Of a stretch of 64,000 nt of DNA, positions 26,773-36,215 are shown in pieces. The stretch comes from Candidatus Sphingomonas excrementigallinarum (GTDB lineage Bacteria; Pseudomonadota; Alphaproteobacteria; Sphingomonadales; Sphingomonadaceae), in NCBI GenBank assembly GCA_019112965.1, contig DXIH01000011.1:1-64000 (forward strand), given 5' to 3'. The stretch's first letter is position 1; every line of letters starts with the position of its first letter. The notes under the pieces are model-generated. The model worked only from the letters and a program-made list of their open reading frames with translations. It searched no databases and was not told the DNA's origin. The translations under genes and the position numbers were made by a program.

Positions 26773-28584
26773 ATGCAGCGTCGCCAGTTCCTCGCCTCCG
26801 CCAGCCTGGTCGCGGCGGCCGCCGCCACGCCGTCCTGGGCCAAGAACCCTCTGAGCGCGGGCGCGCGCGATGCGGAGCTGCGGGCGATGCTGGACCGTTT
26901 CTTTTACGCGCGGCTGGAGGATAGCCCGGAGCAGGCGACCTCGCTGGGCCTCGACACCGGGCCGCGTGCGCATCTGAAGGCGCGGCTGGGCGACGCCTCC
27001 CGGGCAGGCGAGCGGCGCGAGTTCGCGCGGGCCCGGCAGGAGCGTGCCCAGCTCGCCACCATCCCGCGCGATGCGCTGGGGGAGGGGGCGCGGCTCGACT
27101 ATGATATCCTCGCCTATGGGCTGGACCGGGTAATCGCGGGCGAACGCTTTTCCTATGGGGCGAGCGCGGGACGCTATGCGCCTTATGTCCTCAGCCAGTT
27201 GTCGGGCGCCTATCGCGACGTGCCCGATTTCCTCAATGGCCAGCACCGTATCACCAATGCCGCCGATGCCGACGCCTATGTCGCGCGGGTCGAGGCGTTC
27301 GGGTCGACGATCGACGCCGAAACCGAACGGCAGCGGGAGGACGCCGCCAAGGGGGTCTTCGCCCCCGACTATATCCTCGACACCACGCTCAAGCAGCTGG
27401 CGGCGGTGCGCGACAAGGCGCCCGAGGCGACCGGCCCGGCGGTGGATATCGCCGCCAAGCTGAAGGCGGCCAACCTGCCCCCTGAACGGGCGCAGGCGGT
27501 TGCGCGACTGATGGGCGAGCGGGTCTTCCCCGCGCTCGATCGGCAGCGCGCGCTCGTCACCGAATTGCGAGGCCGAGCGGTCCATGACGCGGGCGTCTGG
27601 CGGCTGCCGGACGGCGAGGCCTATTATACCGCCGCGGCCGCTGCGGCGACCACCACCGAGATGACCGGCGACGAGATCCACCGGCTCGGGCTGGCGCAGG
27701 TGGCGGAGATCGGCGCGCGCATCGACGGCATCCTGAAGGCGCAGGGCATGGCGCAGGGCAGCGTCGGCGAGCGGCTGGTCGCGCTGAACAAGCGGCCCGA
27801 CCAGCTCTATCCCAATACCGATCCGGGGCGCGAAGCCCTGCTCGAACAATTGCGGTCGCAGGTCGCGGCCATGACCCGGCGCCTGCCCGAACAATTCGCG
27901 GTCCTGCCCAAGGCGCCGGTCGAGATTCGCCGCGTGCCCGAGGCGATCCAGGCGGGCGCGCCGGGCGGCTATTACCAGTCGGCCTCGCTCGATGGGGCGC
28001 GGCCCGCCATCTATTACATCAACCTGCGCGACACGTTCGACCGGCCCAAATTCGGGCTGGCGACGCTGACCTATCATGAGGCGGTGCCGGGCCATCACCT
28101 TCAGGTCATGTCGGCGCTGGAGAGCCAGGATATTCCACTGATCCGCAGGCGCGGCTTCTATTCGGGCTATTCGGAAGGCTGGGCGCTCTATTCCGAACAG
28201 CTCGCCGACGAGATGGGGATGTATGAGGGCAATCCGTTGGGACAGGTCGGCTATCTGCAGTCGCTGTTGTTCCGCGCGACCCGCCTCGTCGTGGATTCGG
28301 GGATGCACGCCAAGCGCTGGAGCCGCGAGAAGGCGACCGACTATCTGATCGCCACCACAGGCATCGCACGCGGGCGCAGTCAGGGGGAGATCGACCGCTA
28401 TACCGTCTGGCCGGGTCAGGCGTGCAGCTACAAGATCGGGCACACCGTCTGGACCCGCCTGCGCGATGAGGCGAAGGCCAGGGCGGGCGCGAAATGGGAC
28501 CCCAAGGCTTTCCACCGTGTCCTGACGCTGGGCGCAATGCCGCTCGACGTGCTGGAACGCGTGGTGCGCGAGCGGATGGCGTAG
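26773..28584 (+). CDS. Secreted DUF885 family zinc metallopeptidase-like protein
   Basis: 603 residues. The chosen ATG (26773) has GGGAGTGTTC just upstream and opens a twin-arginine-like signal peptide (MQRRQFLASASLVAAAAA); an in-frame ATG at 26743 is possible. The body matches the DUF885 family, with the zinc motif YHEAVPGHHLQ (HExxPGHH type) and the later SGYSEGWALYSEQLADEMG block that supplies further metal ligands. Proteins of this family are large periplasmic or lipoprotein peptidases of largely unknown substrate. It is transcribed divergently from the DUF4173/two-component operon. Confidence 0.86.
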   Translation: MQRRQFLASASLVAAAAATPSWAKNPLSAGARDAELRAMLDRFFYARLEDSPEQATSLGLDTGPRAHLKARLGDASRAGERREFARARQERAQLATIPRDALGEGARLDYDILAYGLDRVIAGERFSYGASAGRYAPYVLSQLSGAYRDVPDFLNGQHRITNAADADAYVARVEAFGSTIDAETERQREDAAKGVFAPDYILDTTLKQLAAVRDKAPEATGPAVDIAAKLKAANLPPERAQAVARLMGERVFPALDRQRALVTELRGRAVHDAGVWRLPDGEAYYTAAAAAATTTEMTGDEIHRLGLAQVAEIGARIDGILKAQGMAQGSVGERLVALNKRPDQLYPNTDPGREALLEQLRSQVAAMTRRLPEQFAVLPKAPVEIRRVPEAIQAGAPGGYYQSASLDGARPAIYYINLRDTFDRPKFGLATLTYHEAVPGHHLQVMSALESQDIPLIRRRGFYSGYSEGWALYSEQLADEMGMYEGNPLGQVGYLQSLLFRATRLVVDSGMHAKRWSREKATDYLIATTGIARGRSQGEIDRYTVWPGQACSYKIGHTVWTRLRDEAKARAGAKWDPKAFHRVLTLGAMPLDVLERVVRERMA

Positions 28585-28638
28585 GACTTGGCCAATCGCG
28601 GTCGGGGCGGATAGGGTCGGTCGTGGAGGAAGATGCCC

Positions 28639-29232
28639 ATGAACCTGTCCCGTTCCCTGTCCGCCCTGTCACTGCTCGCTCTGGTCGCCATGCTATCGCC
28701 GACCGGGGCAAGTGCTGCCGACAAGGATGCCATGCCGCGCAAGATCGGTGATTGGACACTGGCGGTCAGCGAGGATGGCGACGGGTGCTTCCTGACGCGC
28801 ATCTATGACCGGCCGGGCGATACGACGTTGCTGCTCGGGCTGGACCGCGACGGATCGAACCATTTGACCGTGTTGAACGCGAATTGGTCGATCAAGCCCA
28901 AGGAGCGGCTGTCGCTCGACTTCAAGCTGACGAGCGGCGGCTATCCGAAGCATTTCGCCGTGGGGCTGGCGACGGACGAGAAGCAGGGATTCGTCACCAG
29001 CTTCGAAAAGCCGTTCCCGACCTATCTCGCCCAGTCGCTGGCGCTCAACATCGCACGTGGCGACGTGCCGGTCGAACGCCTGTCGCTGGCGGGTAGCGGG
29101 GTTGCGATCGCAGCGCTTCGGGACTGTGTGGCGACGCTGAAGGCCCAGCCGGTCAAGGTGACCCGCCCCGATGAAGCGACAGACGGCATTCCGCGCGATC
29201 CGTTTGCCAGGAAAGCTCCGCGCAAACGTTGA
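28639..29232 (+). CDS. Hypothetical secreted protein
   Basis: 197 residues with a clear Sec signal peptide (MNLSRSLSALSLLALVAMLSPTGASA). The ATG at 28639 is 9 bases after a GGAGG; an ATG at 28633 is too close to it. The mature part begins with a segment on a gel-like beta pattern (DWTLAVSEDGDGCFLTRIYDRPGDTTLLLGLDRDG) and ends in a basic tail (FARKAPRKR). Two cysteines (one in DGCF, one in LRDC) may form a disulfide. No family recognised. It follows the DUF885 gene by 54 bases and may be co-transcribed with it. Confidence 0.7.
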   Translation: MNLSRSLSALSLLALVAMLSPTGASAADKDAMPRKIGDWTLAVSEDGDGCFLTRIYDRPGDTTLLLGLDRDGSNHLTVLNANWSIKPKERLSLDFKLTSGGYPKHFAVGLATDEKQGFVTSFEKPFPTYLAQSLALNIARGDVPVERLSLAGSGVAIAALRDCVATLKAQPVKVTRPDEATDGIPRDPFARKAPRKR

Positions 29233-29388
29233 ACCCTGAACGGCATATTAACACGAAAAAGTATTCGACAAACAGAGTTCCAGTAAACGTTTGGTCGAAA
29301 AACCGGCACGGCCGAACAGAAACAGGATTGTCGAACTTATCTAGCTCAGCTTCGTTGTTGCGGTTGGTTAACGACTGGATGAACAATT

Positions 29389-29700
29389 ATGTCGGCTTAT
29401 GCATCTAAATCCCTTTTCGCTGTGGTCGCGCTGGCGGGTGCCGTCAGTCTTGGTGGCTGCGCGACGAAATCCTTCGTGCGGGAACAGATCGCCCCGGTAA
29501 GTCAGCGCGTCGACTCGCTCGAATCGCGGCTCCAGCAGACCGACGGTACGGCCAAGCAGGCCTTGGCCGAGGCACAGGCCGCGTCGGGCCAGGCGCAGCA
29601 AAATGGTCAGCGGCTCGACCAGCTCGGCGGTCGCGTCGACGGCGTCGAGCAGCGCCTGACCGTGCAGGAGCAGAAGCCAGCGCGGCGCCCGCGGCATTGA
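29389..29700 (+). CDS. Small coiled-coil lipoprotein
   Basis: 103 residues. The signal peptide ends in a lipobox LGGC (cysteine at about residue 24), so the protein should be lipid-anchored. The mature part (ATKSFVREQIAPVSQRVDSL) continues as an alpha-helical, heptad-like region rich in Gln and Ala up to residue 90 and ends in a basic tail (KPARRPRH). Its N terminus resembles that of sphingomonad OmpA-family lipoproteins, but the OmpA domain is missing, giving an Lpp-like layout. A preceding AT-rich gap of about 155 bases should hold a promoter and a terminator follows directly, so it is monocistronic and may be abundant. Confidence 0.8.
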   Translation: MSAYASKSLFAVVALAGAVSLGGCATKSFVREQIAPVSQRVDSLESRLQQTDGTAKQALAEAQAASGQAQQNGQRLDQLGGRVDGVEQRLTVQEQKPARRPRH

Positions 29701-29741
29701 TGCCGTCACACGGTAAGCCATAGACGAATGTGACCTGCCGT

Positions 29742-29779
29742 GCCGGTCCTTCCCCCTCATGGGGAGGGACCGGCCTTTT
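29742..29779 (+). terminator. Rho-independent terminator after the lipoprotein gene
   Basis: 14-bp stem (GCCGGTCCTTCCCC / GGGGAGGGACCGGC, one G-U type pair) with a 5-base loop, followed by CTTTTG. It lies 41 bases after the lipoprotein stop. Confidence 0.88.
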
Positions 29780-29798
29780 GCGTGAGTAAGCTCCCCCG

Positions 29799-30503
29799 AT
29801 GAAATCCCTGATGGCGCCGCTGGTCGCGCTGACCTTGCTTTTCCCGGCAGCGGCTCCCGCCAGCGCGCCTAAGGCGACGGCGGCAAAATCGAAATCCAAG
29901 GCCAAGGCCAGGCCGAAGGTCGTGGCCGAAGCGCCGCCCCCGGTCATCCCGTCACCTGCCGCGCAGCGGGTCATCAACTGGGTGATGGGCGATCACGACA
30001 ATCGTGGCTTGCCCTGGGCGGTCGTCGACAAGGTCAGTGCGACCATCTTCCTGTTCGCCCCCGACGGCAAGCCGTTGGCCGCCGAGCCGGTGCTGATCGG
30101 CATCATGCCGGGCGACGACGCCAGCCCCGGAGTCGGGACCAAGACGCTGGCTTCGCTGGGTCCAGCCGAAAAGACGACGCCCGCCGGGCGCTATCTCGCC
30201 AAGTTCGGTCTGCCGGTCGCGGGCGAGCGAGTGCTGTGGGTCGACTATGCGACCTCGGTCGCGCTTCACCCGATCCCGAAGGATGCAGGGGCCAGGGAAA
30301 AGCGCCGCGAACGGATGCTGTCGCCGACCCCGGAGGACAATCGCATCACCTTCGGCTGCATCAATGTGCCCCAGGCCTTCTATGCCAGGCAGCTTCGCCC
30401 GACCTTCCGCAAGAAGGGCGGCTATGTCTACATCCTGCCCGATACCAAGACATTGGAGGAGGTGTTCCCGCGCCTCCACACCCAGGTCGCCGGCCAAGGG
30501 TAA
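29799..30503 (+). CDS. L,D-transpeptidase (YkuD domain)
   Basis: 234-residue periplasmic protein. A signal peptide (to about residue 22) is followed by a Lys/Ala-rich linker and then a YkuD-type domain with [12 protein letters not shown], a conserved histidine in VALHPIP (His157) and the catalytic cysteine in ITFGCINVP (Cys187). The canonical SHGC is changed to TFGC, a variant seen in a branch of the family. Such enzymes cross-link peptidoglycan or attach lipoproteins to it; the coiled-coil lipoprotein gene directly upstream could encode a partner, but that is inference. Confidence 0.84.
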   Translation: MKSLMAPLVALTLLFPAAAPASAPKATAAKSKSKAKARPKVVAEAPPPVIPSPAAQRVINWVMGDHDNRGLPWAVVDKVSATIFLFAPDGKPLAAEPVLIGIMPGDDASPGVGTKTLASLGPAEKTTPAGRYLAKFGLPVAGERVLWVDYATSVALHPIPKDAGAREKRRERMLSPTPEDNRITFGCINVPQAFYARQLRPTFRKKGGYVYILPDTKTLEEVFPRLHTQVAGQG

Positions 30504-30626
30504 AGCTGCCAACCGCTTGGGATGCGCATTTTGCAAGCCGTTCGGGCGGTGGCGCTGTCCCCAACAATGACGATCTGGTGAACGGTTGCAATCGACACCA
30601 TCGATTTGCTGCGATAAGTCGGTGTG

Positions 30627-32552
30627 ATGGCAGACATTCCTCAGACCCCGCTGCTCGACACGGTCCACACCCCCGACGACCTGCGTCGTCTGGCACCCGA
30701 TCAGTTGCGGCAGCTCGCCGACGAGTTACGTACCGAGACGATCTCGGCCGTGGGCACCACCGGCGGGCATCTCGGCTCGGGGCTGGGGGTCGTCGAACTG
30801 ACGGTCGCGCTCCATTATGTCTTCAATACGCCCGACGACCGGCTGATCTGGGACGTCGGGCATCAATGCTACCCGCACAAGATCCTGACCGGGCGTCGGG
30901 AGCGGATTCGCACCATTCGCCAGGGCGGCGGCCTGTCGGGTTTCACCAAGCGATCCGAGAGCGAGTACGACCCCTTCGGCGCGGCGCACAGCTCGACCTC
31001 GATCTCGGCTGCGCTCGGCTTTGCGGTCGCCAACAAGCTCGCGGGCACGCCGGGCAAGGGCATTGCGGTCATCGGCGACGGCGCGATGTCGGCGGGCATG
31101 GCCTATGAGGCGATGAACAATGCCGAACAGGCGGGCAATCGCCTGGTCGTGATCCTGAACGACAACGACATGTCGATCGCCCCGCCGGTGGGTGGCCTGT
31201 CGGCATACCTGTCGCGCATGGTGTCGAGCCGCGAGTTCCTGGGCGTGCGCGACGTGCTGAAGAAGCTCGCCAAGCGCTTCCCGCGTCCGCTCCAGAAGGC
31301 GGCGCAGAAGACCGACGAGTTCGCGCGCGGCATGACCATGGGCGGCACGCTGTTCGAGGAGCTGGGCTTTTACTATGTCGGCCCGATCGACGGCCACAAT
31401 CTCGACCATCTGATCCCGGTGCTGGAGAATGTCCGCGACGCCGAGGAAGGCCCGATCCTGATCCACGTCGTCACCAAGAAGGGCAAGGGCTATGCCCCGG
31501 CCGAGGCGGCGGCGGACAAATATCACGGCGTCCAGAAGTTCGACGTCATCACCGGCGCGCAGGCCAAGGCCCCGCCGGGGCCGCCCGCCTATCAGAATGT
31601 CTTCGGCGAAACGCTGGCCAAGGAAGCCGAGAGCGATCCGCGTATCTGTGCGATCACGGCCGCCATGCCCTCGGGCACCGGGCTGGATCGATTCGCGCAG
31701 GCGCATCCCGAGCGCTTCTTCGACGTCGGCATTGCCGAACAGCACGCCGTGACCTTCGCCGCGGGTCTGGCGGCGCAGGGGATGCGGCCGTTCTGCGCCA
31801 TCTATTCGACCTTCCTCCAGCGCGCTTATGACCAGGTGGTCCATGACGTGGCGATCCAGAACCTGCCGGTTCGCTTCGCGATCGACCGCGCGGGGCTGGT
31901 CGGTGCGGACGGCGCGACCCATGCGGGGTCGTTCGACGTCACCTATCTGGCCAGCCTGCCCAACATGGTGGTGATGGCCGCCGCCGACGAGGCGGAGCTG
32001 GTCCACATGGTCCATACCTGCGTCAATCATGACTCCGGGCCGATCGCGGTGCGTTATCCGCGCGGCAATGGCGTCGGCGTGGCGCTGCCCGAAACGCCGC
32101 AGCTGCTGGAGATCGGCAAGGGCCGTGTCGTGCGCGAGGGCAAGAAGGTCGCAATCCTCTCGCTCGGCACCCGCCTGGCCGAGGCACTTCGCGCCGCCGA
32201 CACGCTGGAGGCCAAGGGGCTGTCGACCTCGGTCGCCGACCTGCGCTTCGCCAAGCCGCTCGACGAGGCGCTGATCCGCCGGATGCTGACCACCCATGAG
32301 GTGGCGGTGACGATCGAGGAAAACGCGATCGGCGGCTTCGGCGCGCATGTCCTGACCATGGCGTCGGACGAAGGGCTGATCGACGGCGGGCTGAAGCTGC
32401 GCACCATGCGCCTGCCCGACGTCTTCCAGGATCAGGACAAGCCAGAGGTGCAATATGCCCAGGCTAACCTCGATGCCGATGCGATCGTCGAGACGGTGCT
32501 GAAGGCGCTGCGCCACAACAGCGCCAATGTCACGGAAGGCGCGCGGGCGTGA
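30627..32552 (+). CDS. dxs: 1-deoxy-D-xylulose-5-phosphate synthase
   Basis: Thiamine diphosphate enzyme that condenses pyruvate and glyceraldehyde 3-phosphate, the first step of the MEP isoprenoid pathway (feeding ubiquinone and, in sphingomonads, carotenoids). It has 641 residues from the ATG at 30627 (a GTG one codon upstream is possible). Diagnostic blocks: [19 protein letters not shown] (His48), the thiamine-binding [16 protein letters not shown] (about residues 150-165), [14 protein letters not shown] and [15 protein letters not shown]. The stop overlaps the start of a small membrane ORF (GTGA). Confidence 0.97.
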   Translation: MADIPQTPLLDTVHTPDDLRRLAPDQLRQLADELRTETISAVGTTGGHLGSGLGVVELTVALHYVFNTPDDRLIWDVGHQCYPHKILTGRRERIRTIRQGGGLSGFTKRSESEYDPFGAAHSSTSISAALGFAVANKLAGTPGKGIAVIGDGAMSAGMAYEAMNNAEQAGNRLVVILNDNDMSIAPPVGGLSAYLSRMVSSREFLGVRDVLKKLAKRFPRPLQKAAQKTDEFARGMTMGGTLFEELGFYYVGPIDGHNLDHLIPVLENVRDAEEGPILIHVVTKKGKGYAPAEAAADKYHGVQKFDVITGAQAKAPPGPPAYQNVFGETLAKEAESDPRICAITAAMPSGTGLDRFAQAHPERFFDVGIAEQHAVTFAAGLAAQGMRPFCAIYSTFLQRAYDQVVHDVAIQNLPVRFAIDRAGLVGADGATHAGSFDVTYLASLPNMVVMAAADEAELVHMVHTCVNHDSGPIAVRYPRGNGVGVALPETPQLLEIGKGRVVREGKKVAILSLGTRLAEALRAADTLEAKGLSTSVADLRFAKPLDEALIRRMLTTHEVAVTIEENAIGGFGAHVLTMASDEGLIDGGLKLRTMRLPDVFQDQDKPEVQYAQANLDADAIVETVLKALRHNSANVTEGARA

Positions 32553-32722
32553 TCCGTGGCTGGACCGCCGTCATCGTCTTCACGACGCTGGCGGTGGTCA
32601 TGATGGTCGGTGTGAATGTGCGCATGTGGCGGCGAATGAAGGCGGCGACCGCAGCGGCGAAAGCCGAAGCGGAGCGGGAAGCGATCGAGGCCGAAGAAGA
32701 GCCCTATCCCCATTCAGCCTGA
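32549..32722 (+). CDS. 57-residue single-span membrane protein coupled to dxs
   Basis: A GTG at 32549 overlaps the dxs stop (GTGA) and opens a 57-codon ORF. Residues 5-27 form one hydrophobic segment ([20 protein letters not shown]), followed by a basic MWRRMK and an Ala/Glu-rich charged tail. This is a classic small membrane protein layout. The last codons and stop (HSA-TGA) are supplied by the start of a palindromic repeat, so the natural C terminus may have been altered by repeat insertion. The ORF is too short for usual gene calling. Function unknown. Confidence 0.68.
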   Translation: MIRGWTAVIVFTTLAVVMMVGVNVRMWRRMKAATAAAKAEAEREAIEAEEEPYPHSA

Positions 32723-33020
32723 GCGAAGGCGAAGGCCACGGGCTTGTTTGAAAGCCAAGCTGTTCCCCGGCGAAGGCCGGGGCCCAGTTTCGGCGCGATT
32801 GCAATGGCGTGGTGAATAGGCGTGGGAGGCCTCGCCATCGGTCGCCATGGCCTCCCACGCAATGCCGCTATTCCCTCTTACCTTCGTCGAGACTGGACCC
32901 CGGCCTTTGCCGGGGAGCACCAACTGGTGAGGTCTTCGCGTGGCCTTCGACTTCGCTCAGGCCGAACGGAGGTTGGTGGTAATGCCACCTCAACTCCGTT
33001 CACGCTGAGCGAAGTCGAAG
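32711..33020. repeat. Nested mosaic of intergenic palindromic repeats
   Basis: At least three palindromes are nested or adjacent: arms containing CCCCGGCGAAGGCCGGGG near 32764 and its inverse near 32897-32915; a perfect 12-bp pair GCGTGGGAGGCC (32820-32831) / GGCCTCCCACGC (32849-32860) in the centre; and CTTCGACTTCGCTCAG (32945) / CTGAGCGAAGTCGAAG (to 33020) at the right. The left edge also carries CAGCCTGAGCGAAGG. No gene is present in this stretch. Confidence 0.88.
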
Positions 33021-33049
33021 CGCACGCCCCTACATTCGCCCCGCTTCGC

Positions 33050-33730
33050 TCACCGTCCCAGATAATGCGCCTGTGCCGCGTCGGTGGCGTTTACCGCCAG
33101 TACCGCACGCGCTTCACTCGGCGATAAAGGCCCGGACGGCGAGGGCCGATCCGTGCCACTCGCGGCGATCACCCGGCCGAGCAGTTCCTGCCCTTCCTGC
33201 CACCAGCCGAGACCACTGGCGGCGTTGATATGCCCCTGATGTCCGGCATCGACGAAATGGCTGCCCCAGTCGACCGCCAGGCTGTGCGCGCGGTCGATCG
33301 AGATCCACGGATCGTCCTGGCTGGCGACGAGGATCGAGGGGAAGGGCAGCGGCGTCCGCGGCGACGGCGCAAAGCCCCTCAGCGCCTCGGGCGCGTCGGC
33401 GCGGTCGACATCGGCGGGCGCGACCAGCAGGGCGCCCGCGACCGGCCAGCCATAGGGCTGCGGCGACAGCTCCGCCCACCACGCGACCGCCAGGCAACCC
33501 AGCGAATGCGCAGCCAGGATCACCGGGGCCTGCGCCTGCCGGATCGCCTGATCCAGCCGCGTGACCCAGGCGTTGCGATGCGGGGTCGACCACATGCCGA
33601 GTTCGACGCGGATCGTATCGGGCCGCGCCTCTTCCCAAAGCGATTGCCAGTGCGAGCGGCCCGAGCCGCCGAGACCGGGGACGGTGAGGACCGTTGGCTT
33701 GCGGGCCTCATAGGATGCGAACGAACCCAT
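33050..33730 (-). CDS. RBBP9/YdeN-family serine hydrolase
   Basis: 226-residue alpha/beta hydrolase. It opens with VLTVPGLGGSGRSHWQSLWE, the typical strand-1/loop of the RBBP9 family, and has the nucleophile elbow AAHSLGCLAVAWW; an Asp in ASQDDPWIS and a His in GHQGHINAASG complete the likely triad. The ATG at 33730 has GGAG 7 bases upstream. No signal peptide, so cytoplasmic. It sits in reverse orientation between dxs and tlyA, genes often adjacent in related bacteria, and is bordered on one side by a repeat mosaic. Substrate unknown. Confidence 0.82.
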   Translation of the reverse strand: MGSFASYEARKPTVLTVPGLGGSGRSHWQSLWEEARPDTIRVELGMWSTPHRNAWVTRLDQAIRQAQAPVILAAHSLGCLAVAWWAELSPQPYGWPVAGALLVAPADVDRADAPEALRGFAPSPRTPLPFPSILVASQDDPWISIDRAHSLAVDWGSHFVDAGHQGHINAASGLGWWQEGQELLGRVIAASGTDRPSPSGPLSPSEARAVLAVNATDAAQAHYLGR

Positions 33731-33894
33731 ATGGCATCTCCTCGATAGCGGAGTGGGTTCGCGGGCTAGGCGTGATGCCTGACCGACTGCCGCTCCATGG
33801 CTTGAACATATTCCTATCAATCTAATAGGCAATAGGCGATGCGCCCGGCGGAAGATCGCTTGCGACGGGCCGAGGCGGCTTGTAGGGGCGGGCG

Positions 33895-34629
33895 ATGGCC
33901 AAGCAGCGTGTCGACCAGATGCTCGTGGATCGCGGACTCGTGGAATCCCGGTCCCGCGCGCAGGCGCTGGTGATGGCGGGCCTCGTCTTTTCGGGCGAGA
34001 CGAAGATCGCCAAGCCCGGCCAGCAGCTGGCCGAGGATGCCGTGCTCGACGTGCGCGGGCGCGATCATCCCTGGGTGTCGCGCGGGGGCATCAAGCTGGC
34101 GCACGGGCTGGAGCATTTCGGCTGGGACGTAACCGATGCGGTCGCGATCGATGTCGGCAGCTCGACCGGCGGCTTTACCGACGTCCTCCTGCAAAAGGGG
34201 GCCGCACGCGTCTATGCGGTCGACAGCGGCACCAACCAGCTCGCTTGGTCGCTCCGCCAGGATCCGCGCGTCATCGTCCATGAACAGACCAGCGCGCGCA
34301 TCCTGACCGAGGTGCATATCCCCGAGCCGGTCGACATCATCGTGTGCGACGCCAGCTTCATCGGGCTGGCTAAGGTGCTGGAGCGGCCCTTGAGCTTCGC
34401 CAGGCCCGGCGCACGGCTGCTCGCGCTCATCAAGCCGCAGTTCGAGGCGGGGCGTGAGGAAGTCGGGAAGGGCGGTGTGGTCCGTGACCCGGCGGTGCAC
34501 CAGCGGGTGTGCGATCAGGTGGTCGCATGGCTGACCGAAAGCGACTGGCATGTCGCGGGCGTGACCCGGAGCCCGATTACCGGGCCGGAGGGGAATATCG
34601 AGTTTTTGGTGGCCGCTTCCCGAAATTGA
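33895..34629 (+). CDS. tlyA: TlyA-family rRNA 2'-O-methyltransferase / haemolysin-like protein
   Basis: 244 residues: an N-terminal S4 RNA-binding domain (KQRVDQMLVDRGLVESRSRA) followed by an FtsJ-like Rossmann methyltransferase with the SAM motif AIDVGSSTGGFTDVLL (about 84-99), CDASFIGL and IKPQFEAGR. TlyA proteins 2'-O-methylate cytidines in 16S and 23S rRNA and influence capreomycin sensitivity; some are annotated as haemolysins. The ATG at 33895 is unambiguous from the S4 domain. Close linkage to dxs is common in alphaproteobacteria. Confidence 0.92.
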   Translation: MAKQRVDQMLVDRGLVESRSRAQALVMAGLVFSGETKIAKPGQQLAEDAVLDVRGRDHPWVSRGGIKLAHGLEHFGWDVTDAVAIDVGSSTGGFTDVLLQKGAARVYAVDSGTNQLAWSLRQDPRVIVHEQTSARILTEVHIPEPVDIIVCDASFIGLAKVLERPLSFARPGARLLALIKPQFEAGREEVGKGGVVRDPAVHQRVCDQVVAWLTESDWHVAGVTRSPITGPEGNIEFLVAASRN

Positions 34630-34700
34630 ACGGGTTAGGGCACGATAGCGTTGACCTTTCCGTTTACTGCGCCCCGACCTTGGGGCAGATCGACGGTATC

Positions 34701-35270
34701 ATGACGAAAGAGGAACGAGTGGGCACGATCGCGTCTAAGGGGCAGTTGCGCATGTCATTCCTGCGCTGGGCGGTCGTGATCGTTCCGCTGATCCTGCTGC
34801 TGGGCTTCGCCTCGGGGCGGACGGTGCCTTCGGGCAGCGAGAATGGCTGGTATGTCGCGCTGACCAAGCCTGAGCTAAACCCGCCCGGCTGGGTCTTCCC
34901 GGTCGTGTGGACGGCGCTCTACATCCTGATCGGACTGGCGCTGGCGATGATCGTCCATGCGCGCGGGGCAAAGGGGCGGGGTGTCGCGATCGGTCTGTTC
35001 GCCGCGCAGTTCCTGCTCAACCTGTCCTGGACGCCGCTGTTCTTCGGCGCGCACAAGGTCGGCCCCGCGCTGTTCGTCATCATCGCGATCCTGATCCTGT
35101 CGATCGTCACGACCGTCGCTTTTTCGCGTATTCGCAAGGGCGCGGCGTGGTTGATGCTGCCTTATCTGGTGTGGCTGTCCTTTGCCGGCGTGCTCAACTG
35201 GCGGATCAATCAGCTCAACCCGGGCGCGGAAAGGCTTGTGCCGGGGGCGCAGACCTCCCAAATGCTGTGA
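34701..35270 (+). CDS. tspO: TspO/MBR family tryptophan-rich membrane protein
   Basis: 189 residues from the ATG at 34701; an ATG at 34752 (172 residues) has a better ribosome site and is the main alternative. Five membrane segments are visible, with the family hallmarks KPELNPPGWVFPVVWTALYI and LNLSWTPLFFGAHKVG. TspO proteins bind porphyrins and cholesterol-like ligands and modulate tetrapyrrole and photosynthesis gene expression in alphaproteobacteria. It lies 71 bases after tlyA and just before a UbiK-type gene. Confidence 0.92.
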   Translation: MTKEERVGTIASKGQLRMSFLRWAVVIVPLILLLGFASGRTVPSGSENGWYVALTKPELNPPGWVFPVVWTALYILIGLALAMIVHARGAKGRGVAIGLFAAQFLLNLSWTPLFFGAHKVGPALFVIIAILILSIVTTVAFSRIRKGAAWLMLPYLVWLSFAGVLNWRINQLNPGAERLVPGAQTSQML

Positions 35271-35291
35271 AACGAATTTTGGGAATTTGAT

Positions 35292-35573
35292 ATGCAGGCC
35301 GACAACAAGCTGTTCGACGATTTCGCCAAGGTGATGAACGGCCTGGCTGGCACCGTGGCGGGCATGGGCCGCGAGGCCGAGGCGAGTGCCCGGACCCGTG
35401 CGCGCGAATGGATCGGCGGGCTGGATTTCGTCAGCCGCGAAGAGTTCGAGGTCGTCAAGGCGATGGCCGTGGCCGCGCGCGACGAGGCGGATGCGTTGAA
35501 GGCGCGCCTCGATGCGCTGGAAGAGCGCATGAACGGCACGACCGGCGGCACGACGATCGGGGCGGAATCCTGA
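35292..35573 (+). CDS. UbiK/BMFP-type accessory factor
   Basis: 93 residues of a membrane-fusogenic (BMFP) family protein. The N-terminal amphipathic half (NKLFDDFAKVMNGLAGTVAG) and the C-terminal coiled coil (FVSREEFEVVKAMAVAARDE, then LKARLDALEERM) follow the UbiK pattern, including the SREEF element. In E. coli UbiK assists ubiquinone synthesis by linking UbiJ to lipids. It follows tspO by 21 bases and is probably co-transcribed with tspO, ybjN-type and proC genes. Confidence 0.86.
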   Translation: MQADNKLFDDFAKVMNGLAGTVAGMGREAEASARTRAREWIGGLDFVSREEFEVVKAMAVAARDEADALKARLDALEERMNGTTGGTTIGAES

Positions 35574-35711
35574 CCGGCCTGATATCTGAACGGCGTCTGT
35601 CCGGCCCGTATGGCCGGACAGCTATCCACAGATTTCGGCATCCGGCGGCTTGCGGCCCGGCTCCGCGCAGTGCAACCTGCGTCGGTCTGGGTTTGTTCGC
35701 AAGGGCCTGTG

Positions 35712-36215
35712 ATGCTTGAATCGACCGATCATGAAGCCGAAGAATCGGCCCCCATCGACATGCTGGAGGCTTATTTCGCCGCGCATGGATGGGAACATGA
35801 GCGCCACGACGAGGAAATCGTCGCGACGGTCAAGGGCAGCTGGGCCAGCTACGAACTGCGCGCGCTATGGCGTGACGATGACAGCGTCCTGCAATTCCTG
35901 GCTTTCCCCGACATCAAGGTGACGGAAGACCGCCGTTCCAGCATCTATGAGGCGCTGGCGCTGGTCAACGAACAGCTGTGGATCGGCCATTTCGAGCTGT
36001 GGTCCAATAGCGGCATCCTGCTCTATCGCCACGCCGCGATGGTGGATGGCGGGGAGGATGGCACCATCTCGCTCTCCGCCACCGAATTGCTGGTCGAGTC
36101 GGCGATCGAGGAGTGCGAACGCTTCTATCCCGTCTTCCAGTTCGTCCTGTGGGGCGGCAAGACCCCGCGCGAGGCACTGGCCGCCGCGCTGATCGAAACC
36201 CAGGGCGAGGCGTGA
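35712..36215 (+). CDS. YbjN domain-containing protein
   Basis: 167 residues. The YbjN fold (related to type III secretion chaperones) is recognisable from IDMLEAYFAAHGWEHERHDE, ATVKGSWASYELRALWRDDD and EALALVNEQLWIGHFELWSN followed by ILLYRHA. The ATG at 35712 has AAGGG upstream. Its stop overlaps the proC start (GTGA), a gene order common in alphaproteobacteria. E. coli YbjN is linked to motility and stress responses, but the function here is unknown. Confidence 0.86.
   Translation: MLESTDHEAEESAPIDMLEAYFAAHGWEHERHDEEIVATVKGSWASYELRALWRDDDSVLQFLAFPDIKVTEDRRSSIYEALALVNEQLWIGHFELWSNSGILLYRHAAMVDGGEDGTISLSATELLVESAIEECERFYPVFQFVLWGGKTPREALAAALIETQGEA

Noticed and set aside
26605..28515. 636-codon reverse ORF
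   Set aside because: Antisense to the DUF885 gene with the HEAVPGHH motif; no recognisable domain.
30726..32516. 596-codon reverse ORF
   Set aside because: Antisense to dxs; no domain.
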